DNA from: Rhizomys pruinosus
Lineage: Eukaryota; Chordata; Mammalia; Rodentia; Spalacidae
Direction: 5' to 3'
NCBI GenBank assembly: GCA_009823505.1
Contig: VZQC01005563.1
Span: 67,834 to 131,833, forward strand
Length of the DNA stretch: 64,000 bases
Notes under the pieces: generated by a model
Told to the model about the DNA's origin: nothing
Seen by the model: only the letters and a program-made list of their open reading frames with translations
Database searches by the model: none
Position numbers and translations under genes: made by a program
Part shown: piece after piece, positions 19,961-30,854 of the stretch
Layout of the letters: every line of letters begins with the position of its first letter
Numbering within the stretch: position 1 is the stretch's first letter

Positions 19961-21060
19961 CTGACCCTGGTGCCCCAAGTGCCCAGGCACCGTGCCGGGA
20001 GGCTTGTGGCCGCCGTCTCGGCGCGATAGCTGGTCGGTGACTCGAGGTTTACCATACCGTGTGCGTCTAGGGACCGCAGGGCTCTAGGTGGCCAGGAAGG
20101 AGACCCACAGGGCGGGCGTTAATCATTAGCCACTCGGTCGCGGCCTCCAGCCCCGGCCCCAGCACCCAGCTTGCAGCTCGCCGCGCAGCCAAGGTTCCCC
20201 CGGGGCCCCCGCCGAGCCGCCCATTGCACGATCCCAGCCCGGAGCGCCAGTCTCCACCCACCGGGAACATTCCTGGTCCGCCCCTCCCGCTCCGTCCCAC
20301 CCGCCGCAGCCGGGGCTCCGCTGGCCGCGACTTCCTGCCTGGCGCTGGGGGAGCCGCGCGCGTAGACCGAGGGTCCCGAGGGTCCCGAGGGTCCCCCATC
20401 GCAGAGGGAGGCCGCCGGGACGGCGGAGAGGCTGGCGGAGGGCGGGAGCCGCCGGCCGCCACGGACGCTTCCGAGAGCGACTTTCAAACTCGCGCCCGCG
20501 CCGCGGCGCCACCTGGGCAGCTCCGCGCACCCTGCGCGTCCCCAGCCTGCAGGGCTGCCAGCTCTCGGTGAGTGTCCCCGCGTCCGCCCCTCTCCCCTTG
20601 CTCTGTCCTAGTGGCGGTGCCTAGCGAGTCGCGCCGGGGTTCTGCCCTGCGGGGACCACGCTAGCCCTGCGTGGGATGAGGTCCTGGGCTCAGGGCTGCG
20701 AGGACCCACCTCGCGGATGGTTAGAGCGCGGGAAGGTGTAAGGGGAGACACTGCTTGTCCCCACCCCGGAAACCAAAGGGGTGAATGCTGGAGGTGGCCT
20801 CGAAGAGACTCCGCTGGAAATCCGGGAAGCCCCCGAGGCCGCGCCACCCGCTCCCCTTTGCGGGCACAGGCGCCCGGGGTTGGTCCTTGCCCGGGACTGT
20901 GGGCCCTCTGGCCCTGTGCGCCCAGAAACACGCAGGCACTCAGCCTGTTCCGGGTTGGTGCCACACGGTGCTCGCTCTGGGGAACCTCAGCTGCCTGTCC
21001 AGGCGGGATTAGAGTGAGTGCCAGAAGCCGAGTGTGAGGAGCTGGAAATCTAGAGACGCT
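19960..21060 (+). promoter_or_regulatory. CpG island with probable first exon (unit 1)
   Basis: Dense CpG and GC-rich sequence without a TATA box but with GC boxes ('ccgcccctcccgc' near 20,279) and a TEAD-like 'acattcct' near 20,268. A strong splice donor, ctctcg|gtgagtg, lies at 20,568. Together these suggest a TATA-less promoter and an untranslated first exon of a plus-strand gene. A 9-bp triple repeat (gagggtccc) sits at 20,369-20,395. I do not recognise the gene, and no downstream exon is identified. The open frames within, on both strands, look like by-products of high GC. Virtually identical to 35,385-36,490. Confidence 0.7.
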
Positions 21061-22212
21061 CTCTGGCTGCCCTAACTGCCCCGTCCTTCTACCCTTTCAA
21101 TTGCTTTGGTTTCATACCCCCCCCCCAACTCCTGGATAGGTGTTTGAGCAAGGAGTTGGAAGATGTTTGTTTAGGGTAGCCATTTTTTTTTTTTTTTAAA
21201 TTCTGGATTACTTTTGACAAACAAGAGAGACAAAAAAAAAACGGAAACAAAACTGTACTGTGGAGGGTGGAGAGATGCCTGGGCTCTTTGCGGAGGAGGC
21301 GCTAAAGGCTGAGTAAGAGTTTCATTCCCAAAGCCACTCAAACTCTTGGTAGATGGAAGGGCTGTTGGGGTACCCTGAGGCCCTCCAGCAGCCACCAGTA
21401 CTGTAACACCTTATAGGGAACCGTATTCTTGAGGTTCCCAGTCTTCCCAGCCGTGCCTCTGCATGCATTGCAATCACATGGTCCTTGCTCAAGAAATAAT
21501 TAGCCGGGACTGTAATGACAGCCCAGGGAGGGAGAAGAGGCTCCCTGCTGTGCCTGGACTTCTGGAGAGTTCCTTTCCAATTCCTTCTTTGGTAGACTGG
21601 GAGTGGACTTCTGGGTCCCAGCGGTCCCCGAAAGAAACCCTAGGGACTAAACACTAGAAGGTGAACTATTCCGGTTAGGTTATTCCTCCTTGTGGTCTGG
21701 GCTCACGGATGGCCGGCCCCATCTTCCATTTTTCCATTCGTATATTTACTGTTAGCATGCCTGCTGACTCTGCTGGGCCTCGGGCCTTCCCAGGATAGCG
21801 CTGGGAGATGGGAATGAAGCTCCCTCCCACCCCCCTCCAATCCCCCAGGCTGGGCTGCTAAGGGAGTGGTCTCTCTGTTTTAGAGCTGCTTTGGGAGCTT
21901 TTCTGTTGCCTTTTACTAGAAGTGGTCAGGAGAATAGCAGGACCACTGGACTGAGAGTCTAACTTCAGATTTTTGCTGGCGGTTTAGCCCTGGCCTTACT
22001 GTGTAGTGTTTAATATTGATAGTGTCTGGGGCTGGAAGGCTACTCAGATCAACCTGCTCCACTTAACAAATGAAGACCACAGGGCCCAGGGAGGTGAGGC
22101 GATTTTAGCCTGGATCTCTGTTAGCCAAGTAGAGGCCAGACTTCCTTACTGTCTAATCATCCTGGCCTTTTTCCAACATGAATTGCCCTGGGTAGATCCT
22201 TGACACCCCCTC
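21061..22212. other. probable first-intron DNA (unit 1)
   Basis: Single-copy, no exon seen. About 21,940-22,145 has MIR/L2-like words ('ttaacaaatgaagaccacag', 'cccagggaggtgaggcg'). Repeated at 36,490-37,626. Confidence 0.45.
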
Positions 22213-22363
22213 TTTTTTTCTTCCTTTTTTTTTTTGTCTTTTTGAGACCGGGTCTCCCTTTGTCCCAGCTGTCTTGGAACTCCCCATGTAGACCAGGATC
22301 GACTTTGAACTCCCAGCGTCCTGATGCCTGCCTTGCCTTCGAGTGCTGGGCTAAAGGCCTGGC
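22213..22363 (-). mobile_element. B1 SINE (unit 1)
   Basis: Noisy reverse B1; clean counterpart 37,629-37,782, flanked there by 'caccccctct'. Confidence 0.85.
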
Positions 22364-23264
22364 TGTCACCCCCTCTTAATTCATTTGTCTTTTCTGACTC
22401 AGTTTCCATACAAAGTGCTTGGTTTTCTTTGTAGTGGCCATGGTTAGGATCAAACGAAGCTGCCAGTGTGAGAAGTGCTCCATAAACTCTTAGAAAACAA
22501 AAGATGTGCAGTATTGCAAGGGGGCCTTAAGCATTTACTAGATATGTCCTGTCCGCACCACAGGAGATGGTGGACAGCAGGAGCCGGGGGTGGCAGTTTA
22601 CTTTCTGCCAGAGTAAACATTGGACTTTACCGAACCCACTGCTATCTCAGGGTCACTGTGTTTACACCAGAACAGGTCAAAGGCCATGGGCTGGGAGATG
22701 ACCAGAACTGGAGGGGGTGGGGATCTGGTTCCAGATTGAAGCCTGGCCCATCCTCTCACAACACTTGCACAGGCTCCGTCCCGCCCTCAGAAGGTTGCGG
22801 TTTGCCACAAGCCATTGACTGGCCCTGGCCCTGGAGGGTTAATTGTGAAGGTATTCTCTTTTGTGCTGGGGTGGAGGGGACTGTGGTGATGGGAGGAGGG
22901 GACTGTGGTGATGGGAGGAGGTGCCACCTTTGCAGCTGCACTGAGAGCTGACTTCTGTCCGGCCATTGCTCCGGACCGTCTCTGGCCAGCTGCATGTCCA
23001 CAGGCCTTTGTTTCAGGGCTGCAGCTTGCCCTGCTCATTGCCTTCTCTTCCCAGCTTTTAGAAGCCCTTAGGCCGGACCTCTGGCTGCTAGAAATTACTA
23101 CTGACTGCAGAAAGGCTCTTCTAGAGTCCCCAGGGGCCCTGGCGGACTTACTAGGCTCATCTTAGGGCCTCCAACCCTCCCCTGACCACACAGATTCCCT
23201 CACTGTCTTTTCTCAGCTCTCCCTTCTTCCTTACATTTTTCATGTTCTTTGTTCTATTTATAAG
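22364..23264. other. single-copy intron-like stretch (unit 1)
   Basis: Contains a 22-bp tandem pair (ctgtggtgatgggaggagg words) at about 22,876-22,920. The part at 22,950-23,165 is fairly GC-rich and unchanged between units. No gene recognised. Confidence 0.45.
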
Positions 23265-23710
23265 CACTATTCCATTTAAAACAGTTATTTCTTTAGCATC
23301 TGCTGTATATGAATACTGGCCATCTGGTACATAGCAGTGAACAAAAGTATGTTTTTAAAATTTGTAGTGTACATGAATGCATTTATTGTTGCATCTGTTG
23401 GCATGTGTACCCATGTCACGCAATGCCATGGGCGTCAGAAGAGGGCATCGGTTCCCCTGTAAACTGTGTTATGGATGGCTGTTAGTGCCATGTGGGGTCC
23501 TGTGACATTGCACCCAGGTCCTCTCAAGAGCAGCTGGTGCTTTATCCACTGAGCCATCAACTCCAGCTCCCAAAAGTATGGTTTTTAGCAATCATTGACC
23601 TGGTGGAGCTAGCTTCTAGTGGGGGAAGATGACAGGAAACAAGGTAAATAATTGAAGTAGGGTGTTAGTAGTTTGGATGGGGTAGCAAGAAAAGTTTCCC
23701 TAACAAAAGG
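23265..23710 (-). mobile_element. LINE-2 relic split by a SINE (unit 1)
   Basis: Antisense L2 3' words 'agcatctgctgtatatgaat', 'acatagcagtgaacaaaa' and 'agcttctagtgggggaag'. A reverse B2-type SINE at about 23,352-23,570 interrupts it, flanked by 'caaaagtatg' on both sides. Counterpart 38,675-39,120. Confidence 0.6.
23352..23570 (-). mobile_element. B2 SINE (unit 1)
   Basis: Noisy reverse B2, 'gtcagaagagggcatcgg' and 'gagccatcaactccagctcc'. Counterpart 38,758-38,979. Confidence 0.8.
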
Positions 23711-23799
23711 ACTCTTGAGCTGACCAGAGGGAGGAGATACTTTTCTTGAGTTCTTGATGTCTATTCCTCAAAACCTAGTTCAGCATCCTGATGTGACAT

Positions 23800-24010
23800 T
23801 TTGGTGCAGGGTTTGGAGTTGGACAGGCCTGGATTTAAATCTTTGGTTGACAGCGTCCCAGCCCTGCAGCCAATCTGTTGACTTTGAGCCTTTGTTTCTC
23901 ACCTGTAAAGTGAGTTACTCAACATGTGGCACTGTGAGAATGAACAATGAGATAGCATGTTGCCTGGCTGTGCTTAGCAAGCCCTAGAGAGCTATGCAAT
24001 AAGGCAATAA
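23800..24010 (+). mobile_element. MIR SINE (unit 1)
   Basis: 'gttggacaggcctggattta', 'tttgtttctcacctgtaaag' and 'gtgcttagcaagccctag' follow the MIR order. Counterpart 39,210-39,420. Confidence 0.68.
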
Positions 24011-24030
24011 ATTATTCCTCCAAACAGGAT

Positions 24031-24172
24031 TATTTTTTTTTTTTTTTTTGAGTAGGGTCTCCCTGTAGACCTGCTGCGCCTGGAACTATTATGTAGACCA
24101 GCTGGCCTTGAATTCACAAAAGAGATGTTGCTTGCCTCTGCAGGATTAAAGGCGTGCACCACCATCCTAGCC
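24031..24172 (-). mobile_element. B1 SINE (unit 1)
   Basis: Noisy reverse B1; clean counterpart 39,441-39,589. Confidence 0.85.
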
Positions 24173-24740
24173 TCTCATTTCTGCAGGAGTAGCAGGGTGT
24201 ATTTCTGACAGTGCTAGGACTCTGGATGAAAAGCTTTTCATTTTAAGTATTGGGTAGAAGCAGGGAATTCGAAGGAAAGGAAAATAGAAAACCCTAGTGG
24301 GTCCTTCTACTGGTAATTCTTTCTGTCCTACCCTAGATTGCTTCTGTCTGGTTGAGGATGCAGGGTTCCCAGATGTGGGCTGGCCCTTGGCCCTCATACA
24401 TAGGGTGGCTTAGGGCAGGCTTGACCTGCCTTGCTCTGGATTTCCCCCTGCTTCTAGCCAGCGGATGGATGAATCCACACTTTGTCCCTTGCCTTTCATG
24501 TGCCTCACAGCTGGGAAGGCCTGTCCAGCCCCCTTTCATATTACGGCTCAGTGGTGGGGTGGTAACGTTATCCTGGGGGTGTTACGACGGGGTCAGGGAA
24601 GGGAAAAGAAAAAAAGGGGTACATGGTAGGTGAGCTGTTCTGCTAAGGTGACAAGAAGGTCCTGATAGAGGCTCTGAGGGACCCTGCAAAGGGACTTTTG
24701 CTTAGGGGTCCTTATGTATTTGATATTTATTTCATAAAAA
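24173..24740. other. single-copy stretch of unit 1
   Basis: No gene recognised. Differs from unit 2 in several indels at about 24,460-24,700. Confidence 0.45.
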
Positions 24741-24759
24741 TACTAACATATTTTTCTAT

Positions 24760-24937
24760 TTATTTCTATCCACATTGCCTGTGTATGTGTGCATGTCACA
24801 GTGCATATGGAGGTTAGAGGACCAATCTGTTGGGAACCAGTGTTCTCTTTCCACCATGTGGGTCTAGGATTCGACCACAGGTTGTTCAGCTTTGGTGGGA
24901 AGCTGCCTTCACCATTCGAGCCATTCAAGAGTCCCAG
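24760..24937 (-). mobile_element. B3 SINE (unit 1)
   Basis: 'tgcatatggaggttagagg' and 'ttctctttccaccatgtggg' mark a reverse B3. Counterpart 40,165-40,340. Confidence 0.75.
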
Positions 24938-25019
24938 ACGTAGTTAATTTTTGAGATAGAGTCTTGCTGTGTGTCTCGGCTTAGCCTCCTTTCTGGGGCT
25001 TAAAAAACAAAAACAAGCC

Positions 25020-25600
25020 GACTCTCAGAATGAATTTGGCTGGACTATGGGAATGGCAGGCACAGTGAGAGCTCAGGGTCAGGCCTGTGCAGATCTAAAC
25101 TGTCTCCACCCAACCCGTCTGATGCGTCTCTTCCCCTCTCCTCTGGAACCACCAGCCTCCTCCAAGGGGTGTAATCTAAAATGCTGTTGTCAAAGTTTGT
25201 GGCCAGCGGTTTCCTGGGGGCCCTGCCCTGGCTCAGGAAGTGAAGGATGGGCTGTGGAGGGCCAGGCCCAGGGAAGTGGTCATCACGCAGACCACTCCCC
25301 CAAGGCATCTGCAGGCACACACTTGCACAGGCAGGACAGCCAGGCCCTGCCCTGGGAGAGGGAACTTTTGGAAACTGTCAGTTGATGTAAACCCAGATAT
25401 AATCGGGCCTCAGAGGAAGTTGGAAAGAGGGTCCTGCATAGCCCTAAGAATGTTTGTGACTTTGGGTGTCCTAAAGTCAGGAAGAAGGACATTAGGCCAG
25501 CCTGTGGTCCTCAGGAGCTAGTCTGGAGTTGCTGACTGCTTCTTGGTCTAGCTATCTGGGGGAATCCAGGCTGCTTTGCTAAATGTATCTGGGCTTTGTT
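25020..25600. other. single-copy stretch of unit 1
   Basis: GC-moderate and unchanged in unit 2 (40,425-41,008). No recognised protein in any frame. Confidence 0.45.
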
Positions 25601-25605
25601 CGTTC

Positions 25606-25742
25606 TTTTTTTTAAATTCTTTGAAAAGAGGTGTCACTTGTGTCCCTCTAGCTTGCCTAGCACTCTTACCTAACCATTTTTGATGGTTTATTTATAAACA
25701 TCCAAACCAAGTGCTGGGATTGCAAGTGCCATACCATGCTCG
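25606..25742 (-). mobile_element. old B1/proto-B1 relic (unit 1)
   Basis: 'ctctagcttgcctagcactc' and 'aagtgctgggattgcaagtg'. Counterpart 41,011-41,143. Confidence 0.55.
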
Positions 25743-26245
25743 AGCCTTCCTGGACTCATTTTGATTAGAATCTCTCTGTGAGGAGGAATGGAGTTCATCC
25801 GTCTTCTTCATTCTACTGATATATATACAGAGTGTTTGTGATTAGGCAGGGCATGATGGGATGTGTTGCTGGGGCTCCACTGAGGAAGAACCTGGGTGTG
25901 GTGGTCTCATCTGTCTAGCACTAGGGGAGGAAGGGCAGGGATAGAGTCTAGACTGGGTAGGCTGTTGCCACCTGGGAATTTAAGCTAAAGGTGACCAAGA
26001 CTTTGATAGCTCTGTTGGCTGAGCCTTGGAGAGGTTACTTGGATTTAGCTCAAAGACTGGGAGGACTCATTTTATGCTGAGCAGACTCAAGAGCTGAACA
26101 TAGGAATGGAACAAGGTTCTAGAAGATGCCAGCTACATGCAGCCTTTTGAGAAACACAGTGAGGGCCCTGGAGATTATTCTCATTATTGCTAGATTTGAG
26201 TTAAGATGGGAGACAGGGATATAGGAAGGGATGAAATTTTTTAAA

Positions 26246-26417
26246 GTTCTTTTTTTGGGGGGGGGACTTTTGAAAAGGGTTTTCCTGTTGTAGCCCAAGC
26301 TGGTTCCTGGTACTTACCACGTAAACCAGGCGGCCTTGAACTCACAGAATCTGCCTGCATCTGCCTCCCTCTGCCTCCCAAGTGCGGGATTAAAGTTAAC
26401 CACCATACCTGGGGCGG
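26246..26417 (-). mobile_element. B1 SINE (unit 1)
   Basis: Noisy reverse B1 with a G-run at its start; counterpart 41,640-41,807. Confidence 0.85.
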
Positions 26418-26427
26418 CTTATTTTTT

Positions 26428-26473
26428 TAAATCATATTTTATTTGGAGAGAGAGAGAGAGAGGAGGATGAGAG

Positions 26474-26504
<31 letters not shown>

Positions 26505-26615
26505 TGTGTTTGTGTGGCAGAGGACAGCTTGTGGTGCGTTGTTTCTCCCCTTCCACCAGGGGGGTCCCCAGGGATTCGATGGTTGATGGGTACCCTTTAC
26601 CCACTGGCATCTTAC
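26428..26615 (-). mobile_element. B3 SINE with (AG)n(TG)n (unit 1)
   Basis: AG and TG arrays followed by 'ggacagcttgtgg' and 'ccttccacca'. Counterpart 41,828-42,003. Confidence 0.7.
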
Positions 26616-26711
26616 TGGCCTGAGATCTGTTTTTGTTTCACCATGGTGACAGAACCCCAAGAGGATGTCCTATGCCACCTTCCCAGGCACTGGGACCTCT
26701 TAACTCTCTCG

Positions 26712-26902
26712 AGCGCTGGGCACACGCCTTAACCCAGCACTGGAGGCAGAGGCAGGCAGATTCTGTGAGTTCAAGGCCAGCCTGGTCTACAGGAGTGAGT
26801 TCTAGGTCCAGTGGACTAAAGGGAGACCCCGTCTTCAAAAAGCCCCCAAAAACAAAAAAAAAAACACAAAAACAACAAACAAACAAAACAAAACAAAAAA
26901 AC
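26712..26902 (+). mobile_element. B1 SINE (unit 1)
   Basis: Noisy B1 with an (AAAC)n-type tail; counterpart 42,098-42,290. Confidence 0.85.
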
Positions 26903-26949
26903 GAACTCTCTCTTTTTTTTTTTCCCCTCTTGAATATTTCTTTTTTACC

Positions 26950-27155
26950 AGACTTCATTATCCCAGGCTACACCTGGAATGCCACGTGGAGATGATGGAC
27001 CTGAGCTTCAGATCCCTCCTTCTTCTACCTACAACTTATTAGTTGTGCATAATCACAACTGTTTATGCAGTGCTAGGGACATTCAAACCCTGGGTTTCAT
27101 GTATGCTAGGCAAAAGAACCTCGCCAACTGAGTTACACACTCTATCTCCTTCAAG
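26950..27155 (-). mobile_element. B4 SINE (unit 1)
   Basis: Reverse B1-like part followed by a reverse ID part ('ctgggtttcatgtatgctag', 'ccaactgagttaca'), the B4 arrangement. Counterpart 42,325-42,528. Confidence 0.65.
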
Positions 27156-27174
27156 TAGTTAAAAAAAAAAAAAT

Positions 27175-27340
27175 TGCCCGGCGTGGTGTGGTGCACCCCT
27201 TTAATCCTTGCACTTCAGAGCAGGGGACAGGCAGATCTCTGTTCGTTCCAGTTCAAGGCCAGCTGTGTCTACATAAAAGAGCTCCAGGCCCGGCTGTGAC
27301 GAAAAGGTGAACATGTCTCAAAAAAAAAACAAATAAAAAA
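27175..27340 (+). mobile_element. B1 SINE (unit 1)
   Basis: Noisy; 'gcccggcgtggtgtggtgca' start. Counterpart 42,546-42,700. Confidence 0.85.
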
Positions 27341-27515
27341 AATTATGTGTTTGAGTGTTTTGCCTGCATGTCATGTCATACAATAGCCACAAAACTCAGA
27401 TTCCCCTGGAACCGAAATTACAGACAGTTGTTAACCACCATATAGGTGCTTGGAATTAAACCTGGGGTCCATGCAAGAGCAGCAGATGCTCTTAACTTCC
27501 ATCTTTCCAGGCCCC
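27341..27515 (-). mobile_element. B2 SINE, shortened (unit 1)
   Basis: 'ttatgtgtttgagtgttttg' to 'ccatctttccagg'. Counterpart 42,701-42,876. Confidence 0.78.
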
Positions 27516-27526
27516 CCACTCCCTGC

Positions 27527-27810
27527 CCTTTTTTTTTTTTTATTTTATTATTTCTGTGGTTAAATTTTTTTGTGTCTTAATGTACTGTCTGCATTGAAGG
27601 TTTTTGTGCTGCACCCGTGTCGTGTGATGCCGCTGAGGTCAGAAGCGGGTCTTCGGGGGGGGATTCACCTGGATACTGGAGTTAGCAGTTCTCCTGGAAT
27701 TGGAGTAGTTTCAGACGGTTCTCGGAGCCATGTGGGTGCTGGGGATCGAACCCGGGTCCCTCTGTAAGACCGGTCGGCGCTCTTAACCGCTAGGCCATTC
27801 TCCAGCCTCC
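27527..27810 (-). mobile_element. B2 SINE (unit 1)
   Basis: Noisy reverse B2; clean counterpart 42,897-43,135. Confidence 0.88.
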
Positions 27811-27840
27811 CTGCCCTTTTTTAATGATGATAATGATGAA

Positions 27841-28010
27841 TTTTTTTTTTTGAGGCCGGATGTTGCTGAATAGCCAAGTTGGCCTGGAAATTGTCTTTGT
27901 ATCCTAGGCTTGAAAATCACCTCTTTTGGGATTTATAGTATCACCACAATGCTGATGCTTTGCTGCTTGCTTCCTTTCTTCCTTGTTGTTTGTTGTTTTT
28001 TGTTTTTTTT
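27841..28010 (-). mobile_element. old B1 relic plus scrambled microsatellite (unit 1)
   Basis: 'gaatagccaagttggcctgg' marks the old B1. Tetranucleotide arrays that are regular in unit 2 (43,284-43,346) are broken up here. Confidence 0.65.
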
Positions 28011-28079
28011 AAACCTTTTAAACTCTTACTCCCAAGCTATGAAAGACTTCATGTGTTTGTGTCCACAACCGAGACTCTT

Positions 28080-28246
28080 TTTTTTTTTTCTTTTTGTTTT
28101 TTGACTTTTTGAGACATGGTCTCCCTGTCTAGCCCCCAGGCTGTCCTGGATTTACTCTGTAGACCAGGCGGCCTTAACCACAACGATCCGCCTGCCTCTC
28201 CCTCACAAATGCTCGCTGATTAACGGGCGTGCGCACCACACCGGCT
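28080..28246 (-). mobile_element. B1 SINE (unit 1)
   Basis: Noisy; counterpart 43,412-43,584. Confidence 0.85.
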
Positions 28247-28271
28247 CAGAGACTCTTTAAAAAATTATTTT

Positions 28272-28405
28272 GCTGGTTGTGGTGTTGCCGCCTTTAATTC
28301 CAGCAGTTGGAAAGCAGAGACAACAGATGTGAGGCTCCTGTCTTGAACATAAAATAAAATAAAATAAAAAAAAAAAAAAATCCTGTTTCAAAAAAAAAAA
28401 AAGAC
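28272..28405 (+). mobile_element. B1 SINE, partly lost (unit 1)
   Basis: Middle of the B1 missing or garbled; the counterpart 43,606-43,757 is complete. Confidence 0.75.
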
Positions 28406-28409
28406 CCCA

Positions 28410-28628
28410 ATCTTATCTATTTTTAATTTATGTGTATGTATGACTGTATTGCCCGTTGTATTAGTGCACCCGTGTTGTGCAAAGCCCAAAGATGTCAGAA
28501 GTGTTGGATCTCCTGGAACTGGATTACGGATGGCTTTTAGCCACTATGTGAGTGTTAGGAATTGAACTCGGGTCCCTCCTCTAAGGCCAGCCAGGTTATT
28601 ACTGGTGTGGAACCCATCTCTCCAGCCC
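28410..28628 (-). mobile_element. B2 SINE (unit 1)
   Basis: Counterpart 43,762-43,975. Confidence 0.85.
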
Positions 28629-28629
28629 C

Positions 28630-29357
28630 AAACCAAAGATTCTTAAGGACTAGATGATAATATTTATTGATGAGAAGGTACTTTGTCAGTCTCTTTCTCT
28701 TCAGATCATTACTATATCCCCAGTGTCTATTGTACAGCAGGGATTACAACTTCAAATTCTTGTTACATAAGCAGATGCCTCTATTTGTGATACGCTTAGT
28801 GACACTGAAGGATTTTCAGCTCTTTCAGTATCATTTATGGTTTGTGAGTCTTGCGACAGGGTCTTACTCTGTATTCCAGATTGGACTTGAATTCACAATC
28901 TTCTGCCTAAGCCTACAACTCCGTAATTCCAATGGGAGCCCCTTCTACCTGATTTACAAACAATTCTGTTGTCTGAAAGTAATCAGAATGTAAGATTCTG
29001 AATTTAGCCTGCCCTGGCAGTGGGTCAGGTACCCTTGTATTCTTGCATCCTGCAGGGTGTAAGGCAGTGTGAATCACAGGGACCCATTTTCCTAGGCCTG
29101 CAGGAGAGTTCACCATCATGCAAATTGGGCCGAAACTGGGCAGCAGCATTTGCTTATATCTTTGAATATATGTCTCATAATATCCCATGTCAGCTCTCTA
29201 CTCTTGGCTGCTTAGCAGTCACCACGACAGTCTATATCTGCATCAGTTGGGGGATGACATGCCCATGAAATTCATACCAGCCTCCTTAGACCTTTTAACG
29301 TCTTCTCATAACCTGTGTCATCTTATTTCTCAGTCCACTGCAGATAGGCAGCAGCAA
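28630..29357. other. single-copy end of unit 1
   Basis: Includes an old B1 relic at about 28,845-28,935. Matches 43,976-44,703. It ends in an acceptor-like 'cttatttctcag' at 29,322-29,333 and a CAG-rich stretch cut by the duplication junction. Confidence 0.55.
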
Positions 29358-29406
29358 AAAAAAAAAATGAAAGGGTCCAGAACCCCTCAAAACCGAAGCA
29401 CCATTC

Positions 29407-29639
29407 TTTCTTTTTTTTTTTTTTAAGATTTTTCTTTTATGTGTATGGGTGTTTGCCTGCATGCATGCAAGTGCACCTGTGTCATGCAGATGGCCAGGAA
29501 GGAAGATAGGTGTCTGTAGATCTCCTGAATGAGTTAAGGACAGTGTTTTAGCCACCCATGGTGGGTTGCTGGGACTTCAAACCCAGGTCCTTCTGCAGAA
29601 CACCAGTGCTCTTTATTGCTGAGCCCTTTCTCCAGCACC
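29407..29639 (-). mobile_element. B2 SINE (unit 2)
   Basis: Here noisier than its unit 1 partner, the reverse of the general trend. Confidence 0.85.
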
Positions 29640-30240
29640 TGAGTATATCATCTTCATCCAGTAGGTCTATAACCACATCAGACTTTCACTTTGGCATGGA
29701 AGCAGGGTAAATCTTGTCTATACACAGAGATACAGACAGAATAACAGCTCACAGGGCAGAACTCAGAGCAGGTATATGTATAGAGGAGCCTCGGAGCATT
29801 AAAGGCTGATGTCTAGGTGCCAACTCCTTTGTCTCAGGCGTTGTAAGTGCTGAAGAGGTTCCTTTATCTACTGATAAGGAAGGTGAACATAAGTGATCTC
29901 CAGAAATGGTTCACGACAGGCTCCCCATTCTTGAAAACCCACAAGTGATTGGCAAATGCTTCTGCTGTAGACATAATTCAAACAACAGCTCATTTCCTCC
30001 AGAGTTGCTGGTGGCTGAACTCAGGGAAAGGGGGAAAGAGAGAAGTCATTCTCTCCCTTCCCCCACAGCCTCTTCCCCTTTCTGATGTCACATTTTTTGA
30101 CACTAAACCCAGAAGCTATTAATAAGGAACTTCAAGAAGGAGAACCCTTTGCCCAGAGGCCACAGCCCTTTCAGAGTTAATTACAAACCTCCCTTTTCAC
30201 TTGTTTTGGGGAAGCCTGGGACCATCAGCCTCGGCATCAT
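29640..30240. other. single-copy stretch of unit 2
   Basis: Copy of 13,500-14,100; no gene recognised. Confidence 0.5.
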
Positions 30241-30320
30241 GAATTTTCTTTTTTCTTTTTATTTTATTTATTTATTTATTATTTATTTTTTTATGTTTTT
30301 GTTTGTTTTGGTATGGAAAA

Positions 30321-30321
<1 letters not shown>

Positions 30322-30377
<56 letters not shown>
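30322..30377. repeat. (CT)n microsatellite (unit 2)
   Basis: Pure CT array directly behind a B2-type T-rich tail whose B2 body is missing. Confidence 0.9.
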
Positions 30378-30379
<2 letters not shown>

Positions 30380-30441
30380 AAGCCCAGGTTGGCCTCAAAC
30401 TCACATAACACACAATTTACCCATTTAAAATGTACACTTTT

Positions 30442-30657
30442 GGGGCTGGAGAGATGGCCTAGTGGTTAAGAGCACTTACTGCTCTTGCAGAGGACCCGGG
30501 TTCGATTTCTGGCACCCACATGGCAGCTAAGAACTGTCTTTAACTCCAGTTCCAGGGGACTCCAACGCCCTCTTCTGACCTCTGCGGCATTGCATGACAC
30601 GGGTGCACCAACCTACATGTACACTCATACACATAAAAAATTAAAAAAATAAACAAA
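30442..30657 (+). mobile_element. B2 SINE (unit 2)
   Basis: Clean B2 with the target-site duplication 'aaaatgtacacttttg' before (about 30,426) and after (about 30,660). Confidence 0.94.
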
Positions 30658-30854
30658 TAAAATGTACACTTTTGAGCCTAGGAATTCCAGAGCAGTTTGG
30701 AGCTGGTCCTTGTGGCATTAGCCATAATTCCAGCTATTTGGGAACAGCTACACTGGGGCAAGAGGATCTCAAATTCAAGGCTTGCCTAAGCTAGAAAGTA
30801 AGCTCAAGGCAGGCCTAGGTAAGTTAACAAGATCCTATCTCAAAAAGAAAAACA

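Larger units (their letters stand above)
13221..29357. repeat. tandem duplication, unit 1 (16.1 kb)
   Basis: From 'gaagggtccagaacccc' (13,234) to 'ataggcagcagcaa' (29,357) this matches 29,358-44,703 in the same order and orientation. Unique parts match almost base for base, including the CpG island. From about 14,107 on, SINEs and simple repeats in this copy are full of small indels, while unit 2 is mostly clean. It carries about 0.6 kb (14,150-14,755) that unit 2 lacks. Confidence 0.95.

Noticed and set aside
20067..20571. Overlapping open frames of 115-134 codons on both strands of the CpG island, and their copies at 35,496-36,000
   Set aside because: High GC removes stops in all frames. 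The minus-strand frames I checked do not start with ATG (GTG at 20,462), and their Pro, Arg and Gly-rich products match no family I recognise.
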